This document shows positions 46,555 to 57,884 of a stretch of 64,000 bases of DNA, one piece after another. Numbering within the stretch: the first letter of the stretch is position 1; every line of letters begins with the position of its first letter. The stretch is from Mactromeris polynyma (taxonomy: Eukaryota > Mollusca > Bivalvia > Venerida > Mactridae): the NCBI GenBank assembly GCA_032209605.1, contig JASFXZ010000018.1, forward strand, positions 9,365,904 to 9,429,903, read 5' to 3'. The position numbers and the translations under genes are program-made. The notes under the pieces are model-generated. The model did no database searches. It had not been told where the DNA came from and saw only the letters and a list, made by a program, of their open reading frames with translations.

Positions 46555-46985
46555 AGCACATGTTCTGAATGACGTCTATTTTGTTCAATAACGACGTCAC
46601 ATTGTTTATTGAAATTACTAATTACAGTTTGGCATGTTTCATTGTTTATCTGCCTAATTTCCCGCCTGATGTTCTTCGAGAGATTTTGGGAAGGATTGTA
46701 CACCCTGTCCTTTAAGTATCACCACAGGTAAAAATCTAGTGGACTCATATCTGGCGAGTGTGGTGGCCACTGGTTGTTAGTCCTGAATGAAATGAACCTG
46801 TCTCCAAATGTCTAATGTAACCAATCGGCTACGATGGTTGCTGTTTGCGGGGTAGCCCCATCATGTTAAAACCATATCTGAGTAATATTGATACACTCCG
46901 ACACAATGCTGGCATGAATTTGCGAGTATATTTAGATATCGCACACTATACATCACCAGGTTTCACTGTTTTAACTTTAAAATAA
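46555..46985 (-). pseudogene. Mariner-superfamily transposase C-terminal fragment
   Basis: The minus strand reads RYLNILANS, then a block where ATGGTTTTAACATGATGGGGC corresponds to the 'WFQ-DGA' catalytic motif with a frameshift (the 21-base stretch spans 46855-46875), then ATIVADWLH, FGDRFISF, NQWPPHSPDMSPLDFYLW and YLKDRVYNPSQNL. The order of W-F-x-x-D-G-A, FGDR, WPP-SPD-(T/S)PLDFFLWG and YLK is typical of mariner/Tc1-superfamily transposases with a D-D-D/E triad. Stops and shifts are present, and the N-terminal half is missing. No flanking TIRs were found. Confidence 0.65.
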
Positions 46986-47194
46986 TCTTGGATTATGATT
47001 CAAATTTAAATTGTTAAGATTTATAAAACAATATTATGTTTGAGACATTCAACACATGTGATCCAAATACATTTGGTATAATTAATATTTTTTTGAAATT
47101 TTCATTAAAGAATTATTACGGATTATAGTATGATTAGATAGCGAGTTCAAAAGTTTCATATTTTTGCTATTGAAATGAATGTTTATGTAATTAA

Positions 47195-47437
47195 GGCAAG
47201 TAGAATTCCATAATTGCCTCTAATGCAAATATCTGAGTGCTGACTTGATGTGTCTTCATAAGACAGGGGGCTGTCTCTAACGCAAATCGCAAATCATGGC
47301 TGCATTTGCACGACTGCACAATTTCTGTGTAAATGCCTGAAGCACCAGACCTAATTGAGGACGAGGCCAACAGCGTTGACATTGTTGATGTTGGTGCTGC
47401 TGCTAACAGACAGCAAATCATTGATTTGTTCAGATGA
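47195..47437 (+). pseudogene. PIF/Harbinger transposase C-terminal fragment
   Basis: Plus-strand frames give LMCLHKTGGCL, then KIMAAFARLHNFCVNA, and after a shift EAPDLIEDEANSVDIVDVGA with NRQQIIDLF and a TGA. RFRCLxxxGG...A...LHNFC followed by an acidic tail is the C-terminal end of Harbinger DDE_Tnp_4 nucleases. The catalytic core upstream is not visible. Two Myb/SANT-like pseudogenes in the window (14930-15520, 56077-56331) could be partners of such elements. Confidence 0.55.
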
Positions 47438-48835
47438 TTTATTAAAATTTAACATATGCCAATATCAGGTGACTCTAACAGCAAATACAGAGATTAAACA
47501 CTGTCTTTAAACAAAAATATCATTTCTTGTACTGTCTTCATGAATATCTTGTCGCCATGCTCACATTTACCTGAAAAGAAGTATTTCAATTGTTATTTTC
47601 TTATTTTTTTAAAAATAATAGTTTTTTCCCTTTGCCTTACTGATGGCATGTTTAAGTACTTGTTTCTATTGTTACTAACCGTAATTCTCTCAAAGCAATA
47701 TTCCGGACTATATTATTTGGAATGAAAGTTGAACAATACATAGCTCTCACATCTACAATATTTTATTTGTACCTCCCTTATCTGAATTGTCGGTCAGTCT
47801 TGTTAGGCAAATTTCCTTAAAGTTTATGGGGAATATAATGTAAAAGATGATAAACTAATCCGATATATAAAAAAGACTTATTTATTATGCTGAAGTGGGC
47901 ATTTGGCTCAGTAAGTTGTAGAAGTGGTTGTCACATGGAAATTCTCTTATTTTTCTCAATTATCACATATTTGGAAATTACTACTATAAGGGCTTATCCG
48001 TTTTGTCATATTTTTTTATTGCTCAGTGGACATTTAAATCGTAATCAAAACAATTTAGAATCAATTTTGATAACTTTGTTAATATATCGTTATAAAAAAC
48101 TATGTTAGAATATTTATATAGCTTACTGTTCTGTCAATAGGCGATACATATCTCCTAAGCGTGAAGATTCTATTTTACCAGCTGCAGCCTTGAATAACCG
48201 TTCCCTCGCCTTCTCAGTATTCATCCTTTGTTTTACCAATTTTAATTTTTCTCAAGCCAGCTCAGCATTTGATGTTTTAAAATCAATTTCAGCGTCATTT
48301 AGGTTATTTGGGGTGCTGAAAAATGGATGTTTTTCAAAAATAACTCGTGTAAAGCTGATTTTGTGTTGAAATATGAACATAATTGAATTGTTTGAATACT
48401 ACCAAATCAAAAATAGACACATTAAATACATTATAAATATACTGTTTCTATTCAAATAACGTTTTCTTGATTGTATCTCAAAACATCAATTCATTTGCTA
48501 TTGTTATCACCGAACTTTACTTCATTTTTGTTGAATTATGCTTATTTAGAGCAGTATTTTATGTTATTACATGTTGCCATTTATAAAGTGTATAATTATT
48601 ATTTATTTAATTTAGATTGAATAAAGCACATTGATTAAATTGGAAATGAAAATCATATCGTTTTTAAATTTTAAGGTAGTATAATTTATGGTAATAGAAA
48701 ATGAATTTCTTTAATTATCGAATTCATAATGTGTAATTATTCTTTACCGCTTCCTTTTGGGTGAGAGTGGACTATCCTGAATTTCTGTTTCATGCTGGAT
48801 ACTGGACACCTTCAATGGAATGGATATTGATCATT
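47438..48835. other. Unassigned intergenic DNA
   Basis: ORFs 47540-47725 and 47887-48108 are hydrophobic readings of AT-rich DNA. Nothing is recognised. Confidence 0.3.
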
Positions 48836-48837
48836 AT

Positions 48838-49095
48838 TTTCAGATCATCTGAGCACTTAGTGAGCTATTGGGATCACCCCGTGTCCGTCGTCGTTTTCCT
48901 TCGTCCGTCGTCAACAATTTATACTGTTAACACTCTAGAGATAACATATTTTACCTTATCTGCATGAAACTTGGTCAGAATGTTTATCTCAATGAAATAT
49001 AGGCCAAGTTCGAAACTTGGGTCATATGGGGTCATGAAATAGGTCACTAGGTCAAATTATAGTAAAACATTGTTAACACTCACGAGGTTACATTG
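48838..49095 (+). repeat. Abundant mollusc-type repeat (TTGGTCAGAATGTTTAT family)
   Basis: It contains GATCATCTGAGCACTTAGTG, ACTGTTAACACTCTAGAG, AAACTTGGTCAGAATGTTTA, GAAACTTGGGTCATATGGGG and ATAGGTCACTAGGTCAAA. I recognise this as a widespread bivalve repeat, probably the non-coding part of a retroposon. GTTAACACTC occurs twice, hinting at two units of a tandem-like array. It ends where the TIR of the CXC element begins. Confidence 0.65.
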
Positions 49096-49099
49096 CTTT

Positions 49100-49241
49100 T
49101 TAGTACAGTCATTTTGTGACAAATAAGGGCTGAACCTACCACAAATTGCAACAGAATATCTGACAAGTGTTTATTACTTATAAAAGTGTCATCTATAACC
49201 AAAAAAAAGTCCTAAGAAATCCAAGTGGTGGAAAGTATTTA
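49100..49241 (+). repeat. Left inverted repeat of the CXC element
   Basis: Runs from about TAGTACAGTCATTTTGTGAC to GGTGGAAAGTATTT and pairs with 52146-52283. Sequence diverges immediately inside 49241, which sets the inner boundary. Confidence 0.6.
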
Positions 49242-49596
49242 AACAAAATGTTTCTTAACCCTACTCTGGTACCACTTTTTGCTACTTTATAATGGGATGT
49301 TTAGCGACTTTCTAACAATATATATTTATAGCTAAACACATATTTGCATAGGAAGATGGTATGGTTTTATTAGTGCGATGACCATTGCCTTCCGATAAGA
49401 CCTCTAGATGATTTAAATCCACTTATAATGGCCTGACATATATACTTGCATAGTGCATGCACTGATGTTCAACACAAATAATAATGCATAACGATAAGAA
49501 GTCGTGTGCTTCCTAAGACAATATTTTAAAGAAACATCACTATTATACTTTATAAGGCAACATAAATTGTTAAGATGTCAGACATTGTCTGGTTGC

Positions 49597-51705
49597 TCAG
49601 TCAGTGTTTTCATGATCGTCGAATTCACATTCAGCCTCTTGAAATGAGTTAGCACACCCTGATCCTTTGCAATTGCTACATGCAACAGAACACTCAATGT
49701 TATGCTTCTTGCATGTGCATCTCAGGCTGCTGCAATCTGTCTTGCAGCTGCATCTGATGACCTGCAGGAGTTCATGTGGAGCTGGTGGTAAGTCAGCTTG
49801 GACAGGGAAAAGCATCCCATCACTCTATTTCCATCCCCAGTCTTGTGGCAGAAGATCATCTACGGTTCCCTTCCACTGCTGCACCTGGTAGTACACACGG
49901 AGACTGTGATATTTTGCTGCTGCTGAGGTAGGTGGTAGGCTCTGTGGCTGTACATGGGAAGTGCTAGTAGCCACCTTCTCACAAAAACGGTTGTACTGTA
50001 GTGAGTTGAGTCCTGGAAGGTCAGGTGTGAGGAGGGCCCAGGTGGCATCTGCTAGCACTGGTTTATGTGGCTGTCGAAGCAGCAGTGAGGTGTCAAACAA
50101 TGCTGGTGGATTACTGCACAGCTCATACTTAAACACTGATGCCAGATCTCGTGATGCTTTTGCAAAAACTGTGAGTCGCTGTAAAAGAAGTTGAGGATCC
50201 ACCTGTACTGCTTCGCCACCAATCTACACTGAGGTTTGAGTGCTTAAGGTGATTGCCTGATCCTTCTTCTTGAATATGTACTCAGCAGTGGTTTGGCCAT
50301 CCATCCATGCCAAGATGGTGTTCCCGATGGTCTTTGCTTTGTCAACATTCACAGTAATGTGTGCATGGACCCCAGTCGAGACACTGCGCAAGCTTTGATC
50401 TGGGCAGAAGGGGTTTCTTTCAAGGAGATAGTTCAGAACTATGTGTGTGTCCTTCATGTCACGTGCTTGTCTTGCATCTGTCATGTCCTTGTTCTGCTCA
50501 CCAGTGTTGTAGTTGACTCCTGTTAGCTCTTGCATGGCATTGTTGACTTCAGCACAAGCTGGCATAGCGAGGAGCCATGTTACACGCTGCTGCTCTGTCA
50601 TCCCTCTTGTGAGGCCACCACTGGTCTTCATACTGCTCATCAGCACCTGCTTTGATGATGAGATCTACTGAGAGAACAGCCCATAGGCGATCACTTCTTC
50701 TGACGACATGGTATCCCTCTTCAAATCTCTGGTAGACATCTGGATGTTCCACCTGAAGCTTGAACATTTGCTGCACATAGATCCGAGCAGATTTCGTATA
50801 GAGATTGTGCCCAGATGCTGCCATGAAAGGAAGCATTTCTGATATTGCCGCAATGTGCAGTGCCCAGTTTCCGGTACGTTCTGCTCTCAGAAACTTGCGC
50901 AATATGTCTACCATATCCATGTACTGCAACCAGAGGGCAGCAGTCGTACTAGAGGATTTCAGGGATTCGGTTTTGTTTCTGAGCAGTTCCTTTATTCTGA
51001 GCACAACATCAGCCCGACAAGCCTCCTCGGCAAGCAATGATCCCTCCATCACATGTGCATAGAGCACAGCAACTTCATCCAGATCAGGATTTCCCATTCC
51101 ATCTCTAGCTGGAGTATCTTCATCTGATAATTTCCTGTGAATCTGCATCTTCTGGCTCTCCATGCTGCTGAGGGAGAGCCACATATTCTGGCTCTCCAGG
51201 CTGCTGAGGGAGAGCCACATCTTCTGGCTCTCGAGGCTGCTGAGGGAGATCCACATCTTCTGGCTCTCGAGGCTGCTGAGGGAGAGCCACATCTTCTGGC
51301 TCTCGAGGCTGCGGAAGGAGATCCACATCTTCTGGCTCTCCATGCTGCTGAGGGAGAGCCACATATTCTGGCTCTCCAGGCTGCTGAGGGAGAGCCACAT
51401 CTTCTGGCTCTCCATGCTGCTGAGGGAGAGCCACATCTTCTGGCTCTCGAGGCTGCGGAAGGAGATCCACATCTTCTGGCTTTCCATGCTGCTGAGGGAG
51501 AGCCACATCAAGTGCATCAGACACAATCATGGTATTGAGGACGCCGTCGACAAGGAGGTGTGCACGCACAGCCCGTGAAATTGCCTTCCCTGTCATCATG
51601 TGCACCACAGCGTTGGCTGCATAGATAAGCTCCATATTTCTTGTAACCCAGATCCAGCTATTAAATGCCCAATGGCCCCCAGGAAGCTCATGTCAGTATG
51701 GAAAA
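49597..51705 (-). pseudogene. Multi-copy invertebrate protein with 12-residue repeats and CXC (tesmin-like) tail
   Basis: Minus-strand order: FLGAIGHLIAGSG; MELIYAANAVVHMM and GKAISRAVRAHLLVDGVLN; ten 12-residue repeats (V-A-L-P-Q-Q-x-G-E-P-E-D); an acidic linker; LWLQYMDMVDILRKFLRAER; GNWALHIAAISEMLPFMAAS; GHNLYTKSARIYVQQM; RRSDRLWAVLSVDLII; SSMKTSGGLTRGMTEQQR; LLPQDWGW; and last CSCKTDCSSLRCTCKKHN...CSNCKGSGC, nine Cys in CXC spacing. I know the block SGHxxYxKSxxxYxQ...MKSxGGLTRGRG plus Cys-tail from uncharacterised high-copy proteins of cnidarians and molluscs; a DNA-binding role for the CXC part is inferred from CRC/tesmin domains. Frameshifts lie near 51640, 51130 and 50655, and in-frame TAGs near 50224 and 49825, so it is inactive. 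Confidence 0.7.
51145..51510 (-). repeat. 36-bp coding minisatellite, ten units
   Basis: Units of the form CTGCTGAGGGAGAGCCACAT + CTTCTGGCTCTCGAGG (plus-strand reading) repeat ten times with two main variants (CCACAT versus TCCACAT with GCGGAAG). With no stops in the unit, five long ORFs on both strands arise from the same DNA (50549-51526, 51120-51635, 51137-51538, 51162-51578). Only the 51120-51635 frame joins conserved sequence. Confidence 0.85.
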
Positions 51706-52145
51706 AATGAGGCTATAAGAAAATGTATCTGAAAAGTATGACTATCCGAATATACGGACACAAAAAATACAATGTGTTGTAATCTATGTTTTCAAACATG
51801 ATGCAATGACAAGAAGCTAGAAACATAGTGTAACAACAGTTTAAAGTATAAATACAGAAAGTATGAACTTACATGGCTGCCTATTAAAAGTGCTATGAAA
51901 ATCTTGTAAATCTTGTTTCTCGTGCTAATATTTTTTTATTAATCAGACAAGTGTAAAAGAAGGAGCTGACCGGAAAAATAAGACCTGGACATACACTGTA
52001 CATGTCTCATATAAACCAAAGTTTCTGGTAGATTGTGGATAGTACTGAACCATTCGTGTGGGCATCAGACAAGCAGACATGCAAAAATCACTTTTATCAA
52101 CATTGGTGGCAACGGGGGAAAATGCCATCACCGATTTCCGTACTT

Positions 52146-52283
52146 TTCAATACTTTCCACCACTTGGATTCCTTAGGACTTTTGATATGTTATACAGGAC
52201 ATATTTATGAGAATAAACCAGTTGAAAGAAATTATGTTGCAATTTGTGTGAGGTCATGTCATATAATGCTTGTACTATTTTAG
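52146..52283 (-). repeat. Right inverted repeat of the CXC element
   Basis: On the minus strand it reads TAGTACAAGCATTATATGAC, CACAAATTGCAACATAATTT, AAAAGTCCTAAGGAATCC and AAGTGGTGGAAAGTATT, the partner of 49100-49241. Confidence 0.6.
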
Positions 52284-53750
52284 CAGTTTCAATGACAGTT
52301 TATGGCCAAAACAAACAATCCTAAGCTTCAATGAAAAAAGATAAAATTCATAGAAAAGTATATTATTAAGTCATTTCTTTTCTGGAAACAATACCTTAAA
52401 GTACGATAGATGATAGACGAAAAAAGTGTTGCTTTGCTATCACTAACCTGAACATTCACAAACTTGTCGTGAACCAGCGCCGTGTCTCCATCTCTGGTCT
52501 ATACCAATTCTTGAGCTGAAGATTTTAAGGTTGCATATGCATTAGAGAAAACACATATTTGCTTTTAAGATATTTTTTTGTAATTACATAATACAGCCAG
52601 ATTAAGTGTATACCGTTTTATCGTTATACCGTTCTTCATATATTACTGCTAAAATTTTATAAAATAATTGATAGAAAGATATTTGAAATTTTTGGAAAAT
52701 AACAATATTTTAAAGAAAATATAGGTTGAATAAAAATCTAGCAAACGAAACATCATTACCAATTCTGTTGGATACAAAAGTATCCTCACCCCCGGATATT
52801 CCAAGCAGACTTGCCTCAGGAATGACTGTTAAAAGCTAAAAATATAGCAATAAAAATAACTCGTGGAGTATGAAGGAAGGGCTTCTGTAATTTGTAATTT
52901 GCTACAAAATGCATAATTTGTGGAAAACAATTATAGTGTCTGTTTATTCAAGATTAGAAACTACAGACACTGAAGATGTAATGAAAAATATGCAGACATA
53001 ACAATTAGAAATTAGTGAACATTTCAATCTTAATACAATTCAGATTTTTTTAAAAATAATTATGAAATCTATTCAATAAAAATCTATAAATCTTTATTTT
53101 AAGAAATCATATCTTTAATATAACAACCTTGTCTTCCCAGTCTTTTAAATTGTTTGGGGCCTCTCCACCACCCGTCTCCAACATCTCCGTTCTCCTCCTT
53201 TGTTCTTCTTTGTTTGTTTGGCTCTGTAAAGAAATTGAGGTATCGAAGCGATATTCATGCTGAACTTGTACAGACAGAACTCGCATTTTGTGGCAGGTTC
53301 ACATTGATATTTCTCAAGGGTATGTCAATTTGCAATTTGTGTGAACTTAAATTACAGAGAATTGATTTTGTCAGTTTGGATATTGATTACACACAATAAT
53401 AATATTAAATTAATGGCTCAACTGCGTATCCATATCAGTCGATTAAATAGGCTAAACTAGCAAACATAAAATGAAGCATGTAACCCTGCCTTTAAATCCT
53501 TCCATTTCTTGATGACCTCTTCTTATGTACGGTCATTCGCTCCAACACTATTTACTCTGCAAAATACAGATTTTTACATAATAAATTATCAACTAAATTA
53601 AATTGCGAATGTGATGGTGTTATGATTTTACGGAGACATGTGTACTTCGTTATGGAATGTTTCTTAGTTGACATTCATACAAGTGCCTATTACAAGATGG
53701 TTTGTTAGCAATTGGTATTATACATCATTTGTTAATTTTAATGTGATAAA
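52284..53750. other. Unassigned intergenic DNA
   Basis: AT-rich. The plus ORF 53154-53399 (81 codons) has no recognised domain. No gene is supported. Confidence 0.3.
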
Positions 53751-53754
53751 TACG

Positions 53755-54039
53755 GTGTTCTGTTAGGGCCATCGTGTCTTCGCCCTTACGCGAAAGGACG
53801 AAGGCGAAAACGCGAAAGTACAAAACCACGAAGGTACGAAGCTAGACGCGTTCTGTTCAGCAAGCACTTAACATTCATTTAACGTGGCTAAACCATGTAG
53901 ACTAAGAAGCGAAGGGTCGAAGGCAAAGTTGTCTTCGCATTCGTATCTTCGCATTCGTGTCTTCGTACTTTCACGTCTTCGCCATCATCCCTTCGCATAT
54001 TTCCGCACGTGCGAGGACACGATGGCCCTAACGGAACAC
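53755..54039. mobile_element. 285-bp MITE with ~29-bp TIRs
   Basis: GTGTTCTGTTAGGGCCATCG...GTGTCTTCGC at the left pairs with GCGAGGACAC...GATGGCCCTAACGGAACAC at the right (two mismatches). The interior is made of CGAAGG/CTTCGC words that also pair (GCGAAAGGACGAAGGCGAAA against TCTTCGCATTCGTATCTTCG). I have seen this GTGTTCCGTTAGGGCCATCG family in bivalve DNA. The minus ORF 53888-54217 is a reading through it. Confidence 0.75.
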
Positions 54040-55006
54040 TGTAGATAAAATGATTTGATGCCTTTATAGCATCTGCAGAGATCCAGTTTTCAGTTACCAT
54101 TATTAAGTGTGTGAGTATTAACATATCTATCAAGAGACACAATATTTGTAAACAAATGAAGAATGTACTACTAGTAGATATACATAGTTTACACAATTGA
54201 ATGCTTAAAATGTACATGTATGTATATATATTTTCTTATCGTATGAAATTAGCTTGTACAGACTTTTTTAGGTTTAAATAGACATCATCAAATCAATCAA
54301 CAGTTAGCTCTTTCTACAAATAATTAAATTGTTATGCATCCCTGTTTTACATTGCTAATTTCAGACAGTTCCTGGTGTAGGGTAAATTTTATTTCCATGA
54401 GAATTGCTCTCATTTGTCCAAAATTGGTGAGAGAATTTCAATTTCAGTGAGATTTTTAATGAGAATTGGACAATGTAACAATGCTGAATAGTAATTTTAT
54501 TCAAATTGACTAGAATGAAACACTGGTGTATTGATATAAACTGACGCTACATTATTATTTAAACTGATTATGTTACAATGCGAATGACAGACGACATCGT
54601 CCCATCTCATTAGAGACAGCTTGTTCGCGTCGATAAGCAACATCAAGTTTTGTTTAGATCAACTATTGAACAATACTATCTCAATCCTTCATAATTAATA
54701 TGAGTGTGCAAAACCTAATCTGTGTGAACTAGCTCTGCCACTGAAGAATGATGAAATTGCCTAATAGTTTTATTATTATTCTAACCATTTCTTTATATCT
54801 AATATTCCCTTATAAGCTTTTTAAGAGAAGGGGACATTAAATAAAGATAAAAATAAGTTACTTTTTAAGTCTTAAAGCATCTATTAGAATAAGTACGGTA
54901 CCCACTAGCCCAAACTAACCCCTTTGATCTGCCCGACGGTATTACGTCACATAGAGCGAGCCCTCTTCTTAACCAATAAGATTTTACTTAATATCTACTA
55001 ACTGAC
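54040..55006. other. Unassigned intergenic DNA
   Basis: No gene. A tract near 54400-54480 repeats GAGAATT and TGAGAATTG words. Confidence 0.3.
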
Positions 55007-55728
55007 TTAGAATGTAACCTACATTTTGATTGGCCGATACGCATTCAAATTTCAACGCGCAATCTGGAACATGTGTGTAGCGATTTTAGCGTCACACACT
55101 TGTTTGTAAGCGTTTCAAAATGGATGTACCATTGATTTACATGCATTTGAAATTAAAGTTCATGTTCTTTTGGTTTGTTACTTTATTGGAAAAATAAAGT
55201 TGTTTAAATTGGGGTTTCAGAACAGCCTATAAAAGGATAAGCAAAGTGCGTAGCCAAAAGGTCAAATTAAGATTTTGCTAAGTGGCACAAAAATCAAAAC
55301 GATCAATGGTCAAAACAGATAAAAAAACGATAAAGTACATGCAGGTGACACTTAACAGTATTGTCATAGACTTGGTGCCAGCAAACAACAAAGCCAATAA
55401 CTAACTTTAATAAGTGTGTTAAGCCCCTTTGTCGATAAATATAAACGAGCGTGGCGCTCTTGTTTTGACGAAACATAACAAAAACAGTGTAAAAACGATC
55501 ACGTGGTGTGAAAGGGTAAAAACTATAACGGACAAGAATAGTAAATTTCCAAATATGGTAACGCTCTCAAAGATTCGCAGTAGGCGGAGCTTAAAAAGCC
55601 CGCGAAAAGTCGAAATTATTAATGAATAAGCGTAGTACTTAACGGGAGCCGTTCTGTCATTTCATTGGCTGAAAATGTAGGTTGTATTCTAAATACCATT
55701 AGAATGCAACCTACATTTTCAGCCAATG
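55007..55728. repeat. Inverted-repeat unit ending in a near-perfect hairpin
   Basis: TTAGAATGTAACCTACATTTTGATTGGCC at 55007-55035 (core words TTAGAATGTAACC and TACATTTTGATTGGCC) is inverse to 55663-55692 and direct to 55699-55728. The last two form 30-bp arms with one mismatch and a 6-base loop. This gives a ~0.7-kb unit bounded by inverted copies plus one extra copy. No transposase is inside; ORF 55429-55629 is short and unrecognised. Confidence 0.6.
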
Positions 55729-56076
55729 ATTTTCCAAGGATTTTTGGAGTTTAACTTTTATTGGTCCAGATCAAATGCCATAGTATTAAAAAAGCGGCCC
55801 GACACGAAAACACCAGTGTGATTCAAACGAACACACGATCGTATTTACTAGTTGTATGACGTCAGTAAAGCATTGATTTATGTATTCATGAAAAGAACAG
55901 TATTATATATGTTAAATGTACATTTAGTTTATGCCAAGGAAGTATTGTGTTAGTATTCATAATGGAAATGTAGGATTTGCAGAAAGTGTTAACATTATAG
56001 ACAACAGTCAAGGAGGTAAGTTGGGATCTTTCATTCATGATATTTACATGCATATACTGTGTGCATCTACTCAACA

Positions 56077-56331
56077 TTATCGATCCATTTTTGAAAAGGC
56101 TTTCACATTTCTCTTTATGGAGCGGAGCTGTTTGTTTGTGATTCTAACCGAGTACCGACTTCTTTTTACCTACTTCTCTGCAATGTCCACCCATAATTTG
56201 TTCTTCTAGCTCCCATCCACGTCGCCGTGTTTCCCCGTTAACACGGCGTGGTGTATGACACACATATCGACCATCTTGGCGATCTCACGGTCGCTGAAAT
56301 TTGCTTTCCTCTTAATGAGATTGCTAGTCAT
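56077..56331 (-). pseudogene. Myb/SANT-like DNA-binding protein, second copy
   Basis: The minus ATG at 56331 starts MTSNLIKRKANFSDREIAKM, then VDMCVIHHAVLTGKHGDV, TAG (56206-56208), KNKLWVDIAEK, TAG (56170-56172), then RITNKQLRSIKRNVKAFSK and TAA at 56077. KRKxNFSxxEIxxLVxxV...LxGKxxx...KxxxWxxIA is the N-terminal Myb/SANT-like domain found in PIF/Harbinger second ORFs and in many invertebrate host proteins. Two stops make it a pseudogene. The upstream 220 bp (56332-56550) begin with CCGTTTTATCAATATGTCGG and contain repeated CTTACGAC words, as in subterminal regions of DNA transposons. Confidence 0.65.
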
Positions 56332-56552
56332 TGTTTTTGTTTACAGACGATAAATGTTTTACGTGACCGGATGTTGTCATTTCTGGCTGTGTCGCCGTAT
56401 TTTTGGACGTAAGACCGGAAAGTGTCGTAGCTAAGACCAAGCCACTTACGACCGTGTTGATAAACGGATATAAAACCGAGTCGTAACTTTCGGGCGTAAG
56501 ATAAGACACGTCGTAAGACCGACATATTGATAAAACGGCCCCCAGCTCTAGT
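56332..56552 (-). repeat. CTTACGAC-rich leader, probable transposon subterminal region
   Basis: On the minus strand GTCTTACGAC, GTAAGTGG, GTCTTAGCTACGAC, GTCTTACGTC and TTACGCCCG lie within 200 bp, suggesting repeated binding sites. It adjoins the Myb/SANT-like ORF. No opposite end was found. ORFs at 56324-56572 on this strand are readings of the repeats. Confidence 0.4.
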
Positions 56553-57884
56553 TTATTTATTATACATGTCATTTATTATAACAGCTAGCAATACTTATAA
56601 CACATCATACAATATTTGTAAAATATATATTATTAAGAAAGTAATATTAAATGTGAGTTCTCAGTTTAATACCTAATGAATCCATGGGTTTGAAAGAAAA
56701 AGGTAATTTATCATTTTTTAAAGCAAAGCATGTAATCATTGGTAAAAATTGGGGAATAGATTGAAAGACCATTTGCCCAATATTTTTAGAACATACAGCT
56801 TTTTCCACAAAGTACAGCTATGTATAAACATTACTTTCAAATAAATTGTCATGTCTGGGTTGAAAAAAGGAACAACAAAAACTTCATGTAGGAGAAGTCT
56901 TTAAGATTTTTTAAAAAGGATGACCTACACGTTTATTGTGACAATTAAATCTACCAAAGAAATAAGAATCATATATACCCATTTTGCACAGATTTTGATG
57001 TGCATACATTTTTTCAATAAATAAAAAAAATATCATATGCCCCTCCCAATGCATCTGCTATGTTCTATATAGTTTGTTGGTCTGTATAATGGAAAAGTAT
57101 AACTGTATTGAAATAACATACAAATATCGCATTTGTTATATTAAAATGTGTTAATCTTCTTTATTTGAAACTTACATTTGAGACTGTCAATTGTCTTATA
57201 TTATGATTTTTAGCAAGGGGCTCGTCAGAGCCAAGTGCAGTAGTAGGCGAAATCCGCGGACACTCATCGGATGAGTCATCCCAAGTCTGTAATTCTGAAC
57301 CGCCAAAGTCTACATACTCCTGAAGAAAGTAGTCATTGTCTAACAAAACATAGCGGTAAGCATTTGCGATATCAGCTAGAAACCCAATTTGAGTAGAGAT
57401 CACTTACGCGAAAGAAAAAAACCCAAAGAAACTTGCTGATTAAATATTTTGCAAATTACGGAAAAAATGACTGCCTACGCAGCAGCCGTACACGCATGAA
57501 GTGCACTGAAAACAAGCTAGCGGACGATAATATAAGATACTGTACAGAAGGCAAATAACTCAGCGGACAATAGCAGTAGCATGTACGCAAATATATTATT
57601 AAACCGCATTTTTGTTATAATGTACAAACATCTGTCTTCAACAAATATGGATTAATACATAATGAATTAGGACATATATTTTTTTATTTTTGTTTAGGAA
57701 AACAAATGAACACAAAATGAGCATAGTATTACTATAGGCCTGAAATGGATAAATATGTTAAAAATTACCATTTAATTGATACAAGTTTAGGACGCACATC
57801 AACCTCTGCTATCGGATTCTTTCGGTGTTTTCTCGTGACCGCAACGGTTCCAAAATTGAGCATATAACATCGAAAATAACATTA
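56553..57884. other. Unassigned DNA
   Basis: An 80-codon minus ORF (57161-57403) reads DNDYFLQEYVDFGGSE and TWDDSSDECPRISP. It could be an exon but matches no family I know, and no partner exon was found. The rest is AT-rich with nothing recognised. Confidence 0.25.

Larger units (their letters stand above)
49100..52283 (-). mobile_element. DNA element with ~140-bp inverted repeats encoding a CXC-tailed protein
   Basis: 49100-49241 and 52146-52283 are inverted repeats at roughly 80 percent by eye. Shared blocks include CACAAATTGCAACA, AAAAGTCCTAAG, AATCCAAGTGGTGGAAAGTA and TAGTACA, in the same order from outside to inside. They enclose a single minus-strand protein gene (49597-51705). The outer ends and target duplication are not sharp. 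The family is unknown to me, so the element is defined only by the repeats and the enclosed gene. Confidence 0.6.

Noticed and set aside
51145..51510. CRISPR-like regular repeats
   Set aside because: Units are contiguous without unique spacers and lie in a eukaryotic coding tract.
51137..51578. Plus-strand ORFs with HLLALEAAEGEP-type and LLRESHIFWLSR-type repeats
   Set aside because: Other-frame readings of the 36-bp minisatellite in the minus-strand gene; nothing conserved on either side in those frames.
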